64,000 nucleotides of DNA, taken from assembly GCF_003610295.1 (NCBI RefSeq), contig NZ_RAPV01000001.1:6324001-6388000 (forward strand), written 5' to 3'. The notes below the pieces were generated by a model that was given only the letters and a program-made list of their open reading frames with translations, ran no database searches and was not told the origin of the DNA. The DNA is from Paraburkholderia sp. BL23I1N1. GTDB lineage: Bacteria; Pseudomonadota; Gammaproteobacteria; Burkholderiales; Burkholderiaceae. Positions within the stretch are counted from its first letter, which is position 1; every line of letters starts with the position of its first letter. The translations under genes were made by a program, and so were the position numbers. This document shows, in pieces, positions 43,737-52,048 of this stretch.

Positions 43737-44858
43737 TCAGCCGCCCGACTTGAGTTGCAACCACAAGCGGTTCAAAAGGCGTGAGATTTCAGGTGTATGC
43801 GCCTTCGCCAACGTCATCCTGCGCAGCACGTCGTCGGGGAGATAGACGTTGGGGTCCTGCGCGATCGCCGGGTTCACGAGCGCGCGCGCGGGCTTGTTCG
43901 CGGTCGGATAGTAAATCTCGTTCGTGATCGCGGCGTTCACCTTCGGATCCTGGATGTAGTTGATCCACTTCATCGCAGCCTCCGGATGCGGCGCGTCTTT
44001 CGGCACCGCCATGACGTCGAACCACACCGCGCCACCTTCCTTCGGGTTCGAGAACCGGATCTCGTACGAGCGCTTCGCATCCAGTGTGCGCCGGCGCGCC
44101 AGGCCCACATCGCCCGACCAGCCAAGCGCGAGGCACACGTCGTTGTTCGCGAGGTCGTCTGCGTAAGCGGTCGAGTTGAACTGTGTGATGTACGGACGGA
44201 TTTTCTTCAGCACCTCGTAGGCGGCCTGATAATCGGCCGCATTCTTGCTGTTCTCGTCGAGGCCCATGTACTGCATCGCGGCGCCAAACACGTCGTCCGG
44301 GGCGTCGAGAACCGACACGCCGCATCCCTTCAGTTTCGATACGTTCTCCGGATTGAACAGCAGCGCCCAACTGTCGAGCGGCGCGTTCTCGCCAAGACGC
44401 TTTTTGACCGCCTGGACGTTGTAGCCCAGGCCATCCGTCCCCCATGCCCAAGGCACGCCATACTGGTTGCCCGGATCGCCGTCGGCGATCTTGCTCATCA
44501 GCGCGGGATCGAGGTTCGCGAGGTTCGGAATCTTCGACTTGTCGAGCTTCTGATACACGCCGGCCTGGATCTGTCTCGACATGAAGTTCGACGTCGGCAC
44601 GACGATGTCATAGCCCGAGCTGCCGGCGAGCAGTTTGGTCTGCAGGGTGTCGTCGCTGTCGTAGCTGTCGTAGTGCACCTTGATGCCGGTCAGCTTCTCG
44701 AAGTTCGGCACGGTGTCCTTCGCGATGTACTCGGACCAGTTATAGATGTTCAGCTCGGTATCCGCGGCATATGCCGACGGGTTCGCGATGGGCGTGAGAC
44801 CGGCGGTTACAGCAAGCGCCGCGATGGAGATGGCATGACGACGAAAACGGGTACGCAT
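43737..44858 (-). CDS. potF: Periplasmic polyamine-binding protein
   Basis: This 373-residue solute-binding protein of the spermidine/putrescine type has a signal peptide ending near SAYAADTEL (about residue 31), followed by the family opening LNIYNWSEYIAKDTVPNFEKLTGI. WGTDGLGYN and DVMAVPKDAPHPEAA segments match PotD/PotF folds. It is the first gene of the long minus-strand run, with the 24-bp LuxR-type box at 44985. Ligand identity (putrescine, another diamine or an amine conjugate) cannot be fixed from sequence. Confidence 0.92.
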   Translation of the reverse strand: MRTRFRRHAISIAALAVTAGLTPIANPSAYAADTELNIYNWSEYIAKDTVPNFEKLTGIKVHYDSYDSDDTLQTKLLAGSSGYDIVVPTSNFMSRQIQAGVYQKLDKSKIPNLANLDPALMSKIADGDPGNQYGVPWAWGTDGLGYNVQAVKKRLGENAPLDSWALLFNPENVSKLKGCGVSVLDAPDDVFGAAMQYMGLDENSKNAADYQAAYEVLKKIRPYITQFNSTAYADDLANNDVCLALGWSGDVGLARRRTLDAKRSYEIRFSNPKEGGAVWFDVMAVPKDAPHPEAAMKWINYIQDPKVNAAITNEIYYPTANKPARALVNPAIAQDPNVYLPDDVLRRMTLAKAHTPEISRLLNRLWLQLKSGG

Positions 44859-44984
44859 AACGAAGTCTCCTGATAGTGTGTTTCAGCGGTGCCCTGGCGC
44901 GCGATCGCGGCGGATAGGCAAAGCTGGTATGAAATCTCGCTACTGGTCCATTGCATGACACACTCTATCGCCCGAAAAATACGA

Positions 44985-45008
44985 TGTCTGTCCCTGGAAC
45001 ACGGGACA
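44985..45008 (-). promoter_or_regulatory. LuxR-type box, copy 2 (upstream of potF)
   Basis: TGTCTGTCCC is followed after 8 nt by GGGACA, the same 24-bp pattern as 32815-32838 (about 21 of 24 positions shared). It lies about 130 nt before the potF ATG in the 279-bp gap after puuC. No gene is seen in that gap. Confidence 0.7.
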
Positions 45009-45137
45009 GCGGTGTTCGCGCGCGCCAGTCTCTTTCGTGGGTTTTGTGTAGGCGCGGGTAAATTGCCGTAATAAGCGCGAGTGTTCGTCAGCACGCACGG
45101 CGAGCGTGTAAGGAGCAATCGCGCACATCATGCGTGG

Positions 45138-46631
45138 CTAGCGCAGCCGGATGACCGTCGACTTCAGCTCGGTGTATTTCTCCAGCGCGTGCAGCGACTT
45201 GTCGCGCCCATTGCCGGACTGCCCGTAACCGCCGAAGGGGAAGCTCATGTCGCCGCCACCTTCGTTGTAGCAGTTCACCCAGACGGTGCCCGCGCGCAGG
45301 CGCCTTGCCACCTCGTGCGCGGTGGTCACGTCGGCGGACCAGACGGCGGCGGCGAGTCCGTATTCGGTGTCGTTGGCGATTTGCACGGCCTCGTCGACCG
45401 TGTCGAACACGATCACCGACAGCACCGGCCCGAAGATTTCCTCGCGTGCGATCCCGGCGTCCGGACTCACTTCGAACACCGTCGGCTCGATGTAGAAGCC
45501 GCCCGTCTCCTCCTTGACCCGCGACCCGCCAGTAACGAGCTTGCCCTCTTTCCGGCCAGCTTCGATGTACTCCAGCACCCGGTCCAGCTGGATCCGGTCG
45601 ACAATCGCGCCCATCGTCACGCCAGGGTCGAGCGGATGTCCCGGCGCATAGGAACGTGCCGCCTCAAGCAGCTTCTCCATGAACACGCCCTTGATGTCGC
45701 GATGCACGAGCAGGCGCGAACCGGCCGTACACATCTCACCCATGTTGAAGAAGATCGCGTCGGCAGCCGCTTTGGCCGCGCGATCGAGATCCGGACAATC
45801 GGGCAGCACGATATTGGGCGACTTGCCGCCCAGTTCGAGCCAGACGCGCTTCAGGTTGGATTGCGCGGCCTGCTGCATGATGAGCTTGCCGGTCCGTGTC
45901 GAGCCGGTGAACGCAATACAGTCAACATCGCCATGCGCCGCCAGCAGCCTGCCCGGCTCGGCACCGCCCGGCACGACGTTGAATACCCCAGGCGGCAACC
46001 CCGCCTCATGCGCGAGCTGCGCGATGCGAATCGCCGTAAGCGGCGATTTCTCCGAGGGCTTGAGCACGACGCTGTTACCCGCGGCGAGCGCGGGGCCAAA
46101 CTTCCATGCCGCCATCAGCAGCGGGAAATTCCACGGCACGACGGCGGCCACAACGCCCATCGGCTCGCGCGTCACGAGACCGACGAGGTGCTGATCGGCG
46201 GGCACAACCTCGCCGCCCACCTTGTCGATCGCCTCCGCGTACCACGCCACACAGTGTGCCGCGGCCGGCACGTCGATCATGGTCGTGTCGCCGATCGGCT
46301 TGCCCGAATCGAGCGTTTCCAGCAAGGCGAGTTCCTCGAGATGCTCGTGCATCAAGGCCGCCCAGCGAAGCAGCACAGCTTTACGCTCGCGCGGATTCAA
46401 ACCCGCCCACACTCCTTCGTCGAACGCGCGGCGAGCGGCGGCAACGGCCGCGTCGATGTCGGCCTCGCCGCAATCCGCCACCCGCGCGAGCTCGCGGCCG
46501 TCGATCGGGCTTGCGCATAGAAAAGTCTTGCCGTCGCACGCATGGCTCAGTGCGCCGTTAATGAATGCACGCCCCTCGATTGCGAGGGTAGCGGCTTTGT
46601 CCTGCCAGTCAGCGAAGGTCTTCTTGTTCAT
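45138..46631 (-). CDS. puuC: Gamma-glutamyl-gamma-aminobutyraldehyde dehydrogenase-like
   Basis: This 497-residue NAD(P)-dependent aldehyde dehydrogenase has catalytic C301 (GEMCTAGSR) and general base E266 (WLELGGKSPN), with the nucleotide loop FTGSTRTGK near 241-249. The N-terminus (FADWQDKAATLAIEGRAFING) and C-terminus (GYGQSGNGRDKSLHALEKYTELK) closely follow E. coli PuuC. ATG 46631 is preferred over 46679 for that reason. It would oxidise the aldehyde made by the PuuB-like oxidase. It lies upstream of potF on the same strand, and divergent from a LysR regulator. Confidence 0.92.
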   Translation of the reverse strand: MNKKTFADWQDKAATLAIEGRAFINGALSHACDGKTFLCASPIDGRELARVADCGEADIDAAVAAARRAFDEGVWAGLNPRERKAVLLRWAALMHEHLEELALLETLDSGKPIGDTTMIDVPAAAHCVAWYAEAIDKVGGEVVPADQHLVGLVTREPMGVVAAVVPWNFPLLMAAWKFGPALAAGNSVVLKPSEKSPLTAIRIAQLAHEAGLPPGVFNVVPGGAEPGRLLAAHGDVDCIAFTGSTRTGKLIMQQAAQSNLKRVWLELGGKSPNIVLPDCPDLDRAAKAAADAIFFNMGEMCTAGSRLLVHRDIKGVFMEKLLEAARSYAPGHPLDPGVTMGAIVDRIQLDRVLEYIEAGRKEGKLVTGGSRVKEETGGFYIEPTVFEVSPDAGIAREEIFGPVLSVIVFDTVDEAVQIANDTEYGLAAAVWSADVTTAHEVARRLRAGTVWVNCYNEGGGDMSFPFGGYGQSGNGRDKSLHALEKYTELKSTVIRLR

Positions 46632-46818
46632 TAGGATACCTCTATAGAATGACGTGAGCCGGGCCACCTCGCCACGCATGTGCGTGACGCGGCGGCCCGG
46701 CCGGTGCGGAAGCCGTGACAGCGTACTCAGATAAAATTCGGATCAGAAGACGATAAATTATTGACGGAGACAACCCTGCGTTGTCACGCGCAAGGCGTTG
46801 AAACAAGGCGAACGAGAC

Positions 46819-47766
46819 ATGAAAGACCATTACCTGAAAGCCTGGCTTGCTCTCGTGGAAACGGGCAGTATCCGCGGCGCGGCACGCCATCTGCATCTGA
46901 GTCAGGCCGCCGTCACCAAGGCCGTGCGGGAACTCGAACAGGACCTCGATGCGCCGCTGATCATGCGCAGTTCGCGCGGCGTGACGCTGACCGAGTGCGG
47001 CCATCAACTCACGGTGCGCGCGCGCCTGGCGCAATCTCAGCTGGCGCTGGCACGCCAGGACATCCAGCAGATTCTGGGCGGCAAGCGCAGCCACGTTTCG
47101 ACGGCGGTCACGCCCATGGTGTTCCTCGGCGTGCTGCCCGACGTGATCGAACGCTTTCGCAAAAGCATGCCCCTCGCGGAGCTCACCTTCGAGGAAGGCC
47201 TGATGCCTCACGTGCTCCATGCACTGCGCGATGGCTCGATCGATTTCGCCGTTGCCGCGCCCGCCGAAGAGGAGGTCAGCGTCGAGTTCGATTTCGAACC
47301 GCTGCAGACGCTCGAAACAATCGTGGCATGCCGGCGGGGGCATCCGCTGGAAAAGGCGACCGAATGGCGGCAATTGCTCGACTGCAAGTGGGTCATGAAC
47401 CTCTCGCCCGGCAGTCAGCACAGCAATCTGCTCGACTATCTGCGCCGAACGCGGCAATCGCTGCCCACGCGCATCATCCGGACCAACACGTTCGGCGTCA
47501 GCTGGAGTCTGATGGCGCGCAGCGACGCGCTGCTCGTGTGCCCGGCCGGCATGCTCAATACGGAACCGTACGGGCAGCAGGCGAGTCGCGTGCCTTTACA
47601 GATGGCATTGCCGCCGCTCAAGCTCGGCATCCTGAAGCTACGCGACGCGCCGCTTTCGCTTGCGGCGGACAAGCTCGCTGAACTCTTCCGGCAGGAAATT
47701 ACGTCGAACAGGTATGGCCTCGCTCCAACCAGCGGTAAACGCACCAGGCCGGCGGCGGGTCACTGA
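46819..47766 (+). CDS. LysR family transcriptional regulator 2
   Basis: This 315-residue regulator has an N-terminal helix-turn-helix (about 5-62; GSIRGAARHLHLSQAAVTKAVREL) and a substrate-binding domain to about 295. ATG 46819 has AAGGCGAACGAG upstream; the TTG at 46798 is less likely. The intergenic region to puuC contains two related AT-rich stretches (GATAAAATTC and GATAAATTAT, 46726-46760) that may be binding half-sites. It is divergent from puuC and probably controls it, although the LuxR regulator is a rival controller for the potF operon. It is followed 68 nt later by the dehydrogenase gene. Confidence 0.87.
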   Translation: MKDHYLKAWLALVETGSIRGAARHLHLSQAAVTKAVRELEQDLDAPLIMRSSRGVTLTECGHQLTVRARLAQSQLALARQDIQQILGGKRSHVSTAVTPMVFLGVLPDVIERFRKSMPLAELTFEEGLMPHVLHALRDGSIDFAVAAPAEEEVSVEFDFEPLQTLETIVACRRGHPLEKATEWRQLLDCKWVMNLSPGSQHSNLLDYLRRTRQSLPTRIIRTNTFGVSWSLMARSDALLVCPAGMLNTEPYGQQASRVPLQMALPPLKLGILKLRDAPLSLAADKLAELFRQEITSNRYGLAPTSGKRTRPAAGH

Positions 47767-47834
47767 TCATGCGCCGAGCCGCTCAACGGCCCTGCTGAGA
47801 TAATTGATTCCCTCTCTCTCCCCAGCCACGAGAA

Positions 47835-48758
47835 ATGCCAATGAACGCTCCATCCCCCCTCTCTTCGAGCGACGCCGTGCGCCGCGTCGCCTTTCTCGGC
47901 CTCGGCGTCATGGGTTATCCGATGGCCGGGCATCTGGCGAAGGCCGGCCTCGATGTAACGGTCTACAACCGCACCGCGCAAAAAGCTGAGCAATGGGTCG
48001 CCGAGTACGGCGGGCGCGCTGCACACACGCCCCGCGAAGCCGTGGACGGCGCCGAACTGGTGCTGGCCTGCGTGGGTAACGACGACGATCTGCGCGAGAT
48101 CACCCTGGGCGACCACGGCGCGTTTGCGGGCATGGCGCGCGGCACGCCCTTCGTCGATCACACCACCACCTTGGCGAACGTCGCCCGGGAACTCGCGGAT
48201 ATCGCAACCACGCAGCGTTTGCACTTCATCGACGCGCCGGTTTCAGGCGGCCAGTCCGGCGCGCAAAACGGCAAACTGACCATCATGTGTGGCGGCGACG
48301 CGGCTGCATTCGAGCGTTGCGCGGCAACGCTGCACCATTACGCAGCCGCCGTCACGCTGATTGGCCCGACCGGCGCCGGCCAACTGGCCAAAATGGTCAA
48401 TCAGATCTGCGTCGCCAGCATCGTGCAGGGGCTGTCCGAAGCGATCCATTTCGGCGAGAACGCAGGCCTCGATATGACCCGCGTCCTGGAGGTGATCGGC
48501 AAGGGCGCGGCGGCGAGCTGGCAGATGGAGAACCGCGGCAAGACCATGATCGAGGGCAAGTTCGATCACGGCTTCGCTGTCGACTGGATGCGCAAGGACC
48601 TCGGTTTCTGCCTCGACGAAGCGAAGCGCATTGGCGTGTCGCTGCCCGTGACCGCGCTGGTCGATCAGTTCTACGGCGACGTTCAGGCGCTGGGCGGCTA
48701 CCGCTACGACACATCAAGCCTCATCTGGCGTCTGCGCAAGCTCACGCCTGCCAGCTAA
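47835..48758 (+). CDS. NAD(P)-dependent beta-hydroxyacid dehydrogenase (HIBADH family)
   Basis: This 307-residue member of the 3-hydroxyisobutyrate/tartronate semialdehyde/succinic semialdehyde reductase family has a nucleotide motif, VAFLGLGVMGYPMAGHL (about 18-34), and the substrate loop DAPVSGGQSGAQNG. The catalytic Lys is in GAGQLAKMVNQ. Family members interconvert beta-hydroxyacids and semialdehydes. Next to an amine-to-aldehyde pathway it could reduce a semialdehyde product; that is inference. The ATG could also be 47841. Confidence 0.85.
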   Translation: MPMNAPSPLSSSDAVRRVAFLGLGVMGYPMAGHLAKAGLDVTVYNRTAQKAEQWVAEYGGRAAHTPREAVDGAELVLACVGNDDDLREITLGDHGAFAGMARGTPFVDHTTTLANVARELADIATTQRLHFIDAPVSGGQSGAQNGKLTIMCGGDAAAFERCAATLHHYAAAVTLIGPTGAGQLAKMVNQICVASIVQGLSEAIHFGENAGLDMTRVLEVIGKGAAASWQMENRGKTMIEGKFDHGFAVDWMRKDLGFCLDEAKRIGVSLPVTALVDQFYGDVQALGGYRYDTSSLIWRLRKLTPAS

Positions 48759-48832
48759 AAACGGGCGGCATTGACGAGCGAGCGAGTGGACACCTGGCGT
48801 TGGCTCCCTCGGCCCGCTCGCCCAGGCACGAC

Positions 48833-50215
48833 TTATCTGCGCCAGCGCAGTGGACGACGCAGATGGTGCCGCTCCAGCCGCACCCCGGCGCTCGCCGGGA
48901 GAAACGCGGGCATGCCGTCCAGCGCTCTGCCGTCGAGCCGTTCGCGCTCCTCGTCGGCCTCGACCGTTCTCGTCGGATCGATGAACAGCGCGGCCACGAT
49001 CCCCACCCCCAGCAAACACGCGGAAATCGTGAACGGCACGTTATAACTGCCGGTTGTCTCGATCAGATAGCCGAACACCACGGGCGATATCATGCCGGCC
49101 ACGCCGAAGCCCGTGTTCATCATGCCGCCCGCCGTCCCGGCGTATCGGCCGCCAATGTCGAGCGGCAAGGTCCACAACACAGGATTCGTGATCTCGAGAA
49201 AGAAGAACGACGCCGACAGGAACAGCACCGCCATCAGCGGATTGGTGGCGAACACCATCGGCAGCAGGAATACGAGCGAACCACCCATGCCTGTTACGAG
49301 CACGGCGCAGCGTGCAAAGCGCAGGCGGCCGGTGCGCTTGTAGAGCCGATCCGAGACAACGCCGCCCAGCGTATCGCCGATCACGCCCGCGAGCAGCGGC
49401 AGCGCCGTGAACAGCGCCAGTTGCTTGAGATCGAAGCCGCGGGCTTCCTTCAGGTACGAAGGCAGCCAGGTCAGATAGACCCACAGCAGCCAGCCGTAGC
49501 AGAAGTCGACAAACGTGACGAGCCACATGCGGCGAATCAGTTTGCGCCACGGCGTGGCCGCACGCTTGGCGCGTTCGCAGTCGCCGGCGCGGTAGCCGAT
49601 CTCGGCCGTTTCCTCGGGCGTCACGCGCCGGTTCTGCTCCGGCGAGTTCGTAAAGACGCACAGGTACAGCACCGTCCACGCGAGGCTCGCCACGCCGAGC
49701 AGGATGAACGCGTCGCGCCAGCCGCCCGCCACTACCACCGCGAGCACGAGCGGCGGCGTGACCGCGCCGCCGAGGCGGGCGAAGCTATGGGTGATGCCCT
49801 GAGCGAAACCGCGCTCCGCCGCCGGCATCCAGTAGGTAAAGGCACGCGTCGCGGTCGGGAACGCGCCGCCCTCGCCGATGCCAAGTGCGAACCGCAACGC
49901 GACGAGCATCGCGACGCTGCCGGCGAAGCCGGTGGCGAGCGTCGCCGCCCCCCAGATCAGCGATAGCACCGTCAGCACCAGTTTCGGCCCGTACTTGTCG
50001 GACAGCCAGCCGCCGATAACCTGCATGAACGCGTACGGATAAGCGAAAGCGGAAAACACGAGGCCGAGCTGAACCGTCGTCAGCCCCATTTCGTGGCGGA
50101 TGATGGGGCCGGCCACGGCAATGTTCACGCGGTCGATGTACGAAATGAAATACATCAGGCACATGACGGCCAGGATGATGTGGCGCGTCTTCACGCGCCG
50201 CTTGTGCGTTTGCAT
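48833..50215 (-). CDS. sauU: Sulfoacetate MFS transporter candidate
   Basis: This 460-residue, 12-helix transporter of the anion:cation symporter type opens with RRVKTRHIILAVMCLMYFISYIDRVNIAVA. ATG 50215 has CAGGAGACAGC upstream and is preferred over 50293. It is third in the order SauS-SauT-SauU on the minus strand, the arrangement I know from Cupriavidus necator, where SauU is the proposed sulfoacetate importer. The family alone does not prove the substrate; the neighbours do most of the work. The polar C-terminal tail of about 50 residues (Glu/Arg-rich) is cytoplasmic. Confidence 0.75.
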   Translation of the reverse strand: MQTHKRRVKTRHIILAVMCLMYFISYIDRVNIAVAGPIIRHEMGLTTVQLGLVFSAFAYPYAFMQVIGGWLSDKYGPKLVLTVLSLIWGAATLATGFAGSVAMLVALRFALGIGEGGAFPTATRAFTYWMPAAERGFAQGITHSFARLGGAVTPPLVLAVVVAGGWRDAFILLGVASLAWTVLYLCVFTNSPEQNRRVTPEETAEIGYRAGDCERAKRAATPWRKLIRRMWLVTFVDFCYGWLLWVYLTWLPSYLKEARGFDLKQLALFTALPLLAGVIGDTLGGVVSDRLYKRTGRLRFARCAVLVTGMGGSLVFLLPMVFATNPLMAVLFLSASFFFLEITNPVLWTLPLDIGGRYAGTAGGMMNTGFGVAGMISPVVFGYLIETTGSYNVPFTISACLLGVGIVAALFIDPTRTVEADEERERLDGRALDGMPAFLPASAGVRLERHHLRRPLRWRR

Positions 50216-50371
50216 GCTGTCTCCTGTGTTTCTTGTGTGACGCCGGTGGCGTCTGTGGTCGTTCGATCCGTACGTCGTATTGCGGTGAGCCACGCGTAAC
50301 TCGGCGCGCCCTCCTCCTGAGCTGGCCGGCGCGATCCGGGCGTGCCGAGGCCTGTGCCGATGAACGCGCCG

Positions 50372-52048
50372 TCAGGTGGGCACGAGCTTCAGGCGCTGGA
50401 CCTTGCCCGAGGGTCCACGGGGCAGTTCGGCGACGAAGCGAAACTCCTTCGGCGTCTTGTAGCGGCCCAGTTCGCGCAGACAGTGTTCGCGCAAATCGGC
50501 GATGTCGAGCGCGCCTTGCCCCTGCCCCTGATCCACGCGAGGCACGATGAAGGCGACGATCTCCTGCCCGTAGGCGGCATCCGGCACGCCCACCACCGCC
50601 GCATCCAGCACGCCGGGGTGTTTGAGCAGCGCTTCATCGATCTCGCGCGGGGCAATGTTTTCGCCGCCCTTGATGATCAATTCCTTCGCACGGCCGTTGA
50701 TGTAGAAGTAGCCGTCGCTATCGCGATAGCCGAGGTCGCCGGTGCGCAGCCAGCCGTCCGCGGTGAAGGCCGCACGCGTTTCCACAGCGCGCTTGTAATA
50801 GCCGCGCATGACCTGTTCGCCACGCAGCACCAGTTCGCCGCACTCGTTGGGCGCGCATTCGCGGCCGTCACGATCGATCACTTTCGCTTCACCGCCCGAA
50901 GGCAGACCGATGCTGCCGATTCTTCGGCTCTCTGGATCGTATGGATTGCTGAACACTGGCGCGGCGGTTTCGGTCATGCCCATCGTTTCGATGATGCCGA
51001 CCCCGAAGCGCGCCTCGAACGCGCGGTGATGATCGACGGGTAGCGCCGCCGACGCACTGCGGCAGAACCTCAGCGCCGACAGGTCGAACGTGCAGGGTTC
51101 GTCGTTGTTGAGCAGATAGGCGACGATCGTCGGCACCACGTTGATCCAGGTGCAACCGTGGCGCGTGACATCGCGCCAGTAGGTGCGCGCGGAAAACCGC
51201 GGCGCCATGACCACCGAGCCGCCATGAAAGAGCGGCGCAAGCAGCGTCACGACGAGACCGTTGATGTGGTAAAGCGGCAAGGCGGCAAAAACCCGGTCGC
51301 TGGCGCCGAGCCGGTGTTCGTGCGAGATGTTGCGCGCATTGGCGAACAGGTTTCGATGGTCCAGCAGGACGCCCTTCGGTGCGCCCGTGGTGCCGGATGT
51401 GTACATCAGCAGCGCCACGTCGTTTTGATCTGGTTCTCCGTGTGGTAACGATTCGGAATCCCAAGCGCTTATAGATGGAGATTGCGTACAGGGCGCACCC
51501 TCTGCCGACGCCCCTTGCGCGGCAATACCACCTGTCGTTTCCATCAGTGCAGCTTCCACGCAAACCGGCACAGGCACCGGCGCCACCGCACCATCGGGCT
51601 CGGTACGAACCAGCGCAACGGTGCGGGTAATGCCTTGCTCGCGCAAGCCTTCGATCGCGTTCGACATCGCCGCGTGCGTATCGCTGGAAACAAACACCAT
51701 GCGCGTGTCCGAATGCTCCACGATATAGCGCAACTGCGACGGCTGGCACAGCAGATTGAGCGGATTGGCAACGAGCCCGCTGTACATGGCCCCAAGCAGC
51801 AGCCTGGCCGTATGGATACCGTTGCCCATAAAGACCGAAACAACATCGCCGGCCTGCAAGCCTGCTTCGTGAAAGACCGTCTCAAGCGCGCGGCAGTCGT
51901 CGCGCAGTTGCGCGAAGGTCAACACGTCGGCATGCGCGGCTGCGCCGCCCTCGTCGGGAGATTCAGGGGCCGCCAGCAGGAACGGCTTGTCGGGAAACTG
52001 CGCGGCGCGCGCGTCGATCAGGGCGCGAATCGTACGAGGCGTCTTCAT
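50372..52048 (-). CDS. sauT: AMP-forming acyl-CoA ligase, sulfoacetate-CoA ligase candidate
   Basis: This 558-residue ANL-superfamily ligase would activate sulfoacetate with ATP and CoA to sulfoacetyl-CoA. The AMP-binding loop is LLMYTSGTTGAPKGV, followed by MGMTETAAP and the hinge/TGDLGYRDSDGYFY region. The acyl-adenylate lysine is likely in GPSGKVQRLKL. An unusual low-complexity insert (about 190-205 of non-conserved residues, then Ser/Gly/Ala-rich sequence near 210-235) precedes the AMP-binding loop. ATG 52048 overlaps the sauS stop (ATGA), so the two are coupled. The assignment rests on the sauS neighbour and gene order; the sequence alone says only acyl-CoA ligase. Confidence 0.78.
   Translation of the reverse strand: MKTPRTIRALIDARAAQFPDKPFLLAAPESPDEGGAAAHADVLTFAQLRDDCRALETVFHEAGLQAGDVVSVFMGNGIHTARLLLGAMYSGLVANPLNLLCQPSQLRYIVEHSDTRMVFVSSDTHAAMSNAIEGLREQGITRTVALVRTEPDGAVAPVPVPVCVEAALMETTGGIAAQGASAEGAPCTQSPSISAWDSESLPHGEPDQNDVALLMYTSGTTGAPKGVLLDHRNLFANARNISHEHRLGASDRVFAALPLYHINGLVVTLLAPLFHGGSVVMAPRFSARTYWRDVTRHGCTWINVVPTIVAYLLNNDEPCTFDLSALRFCRSASAALPVDHHRAFEARFGVGIIETMGMTETAAPVFSNPYDPESRRIGSIGLPSGGEAKVIDRDGRECAPNECGELVLRGEQVMRGYYKRAVETRAAFTADGWLRTGDLGYRDSDGYFYINGRAKELIIKGGENIAPREIDEALLKHPGVLDAAVVGVPDAAYGQEIVAFIVPRVDQGQGQGALDIADLREHCLRELGRYKTPKEFRFVAELPRGPSGKVQRLKLVPT

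Noticed and set aside
48287..49966. 559-aa plus-strand ORF spanning the dehydrogenase 3' end and sauU
   Set aside because: Crosses two genes in different frames and strands; composition rich in Arg, His and Gln without domains.
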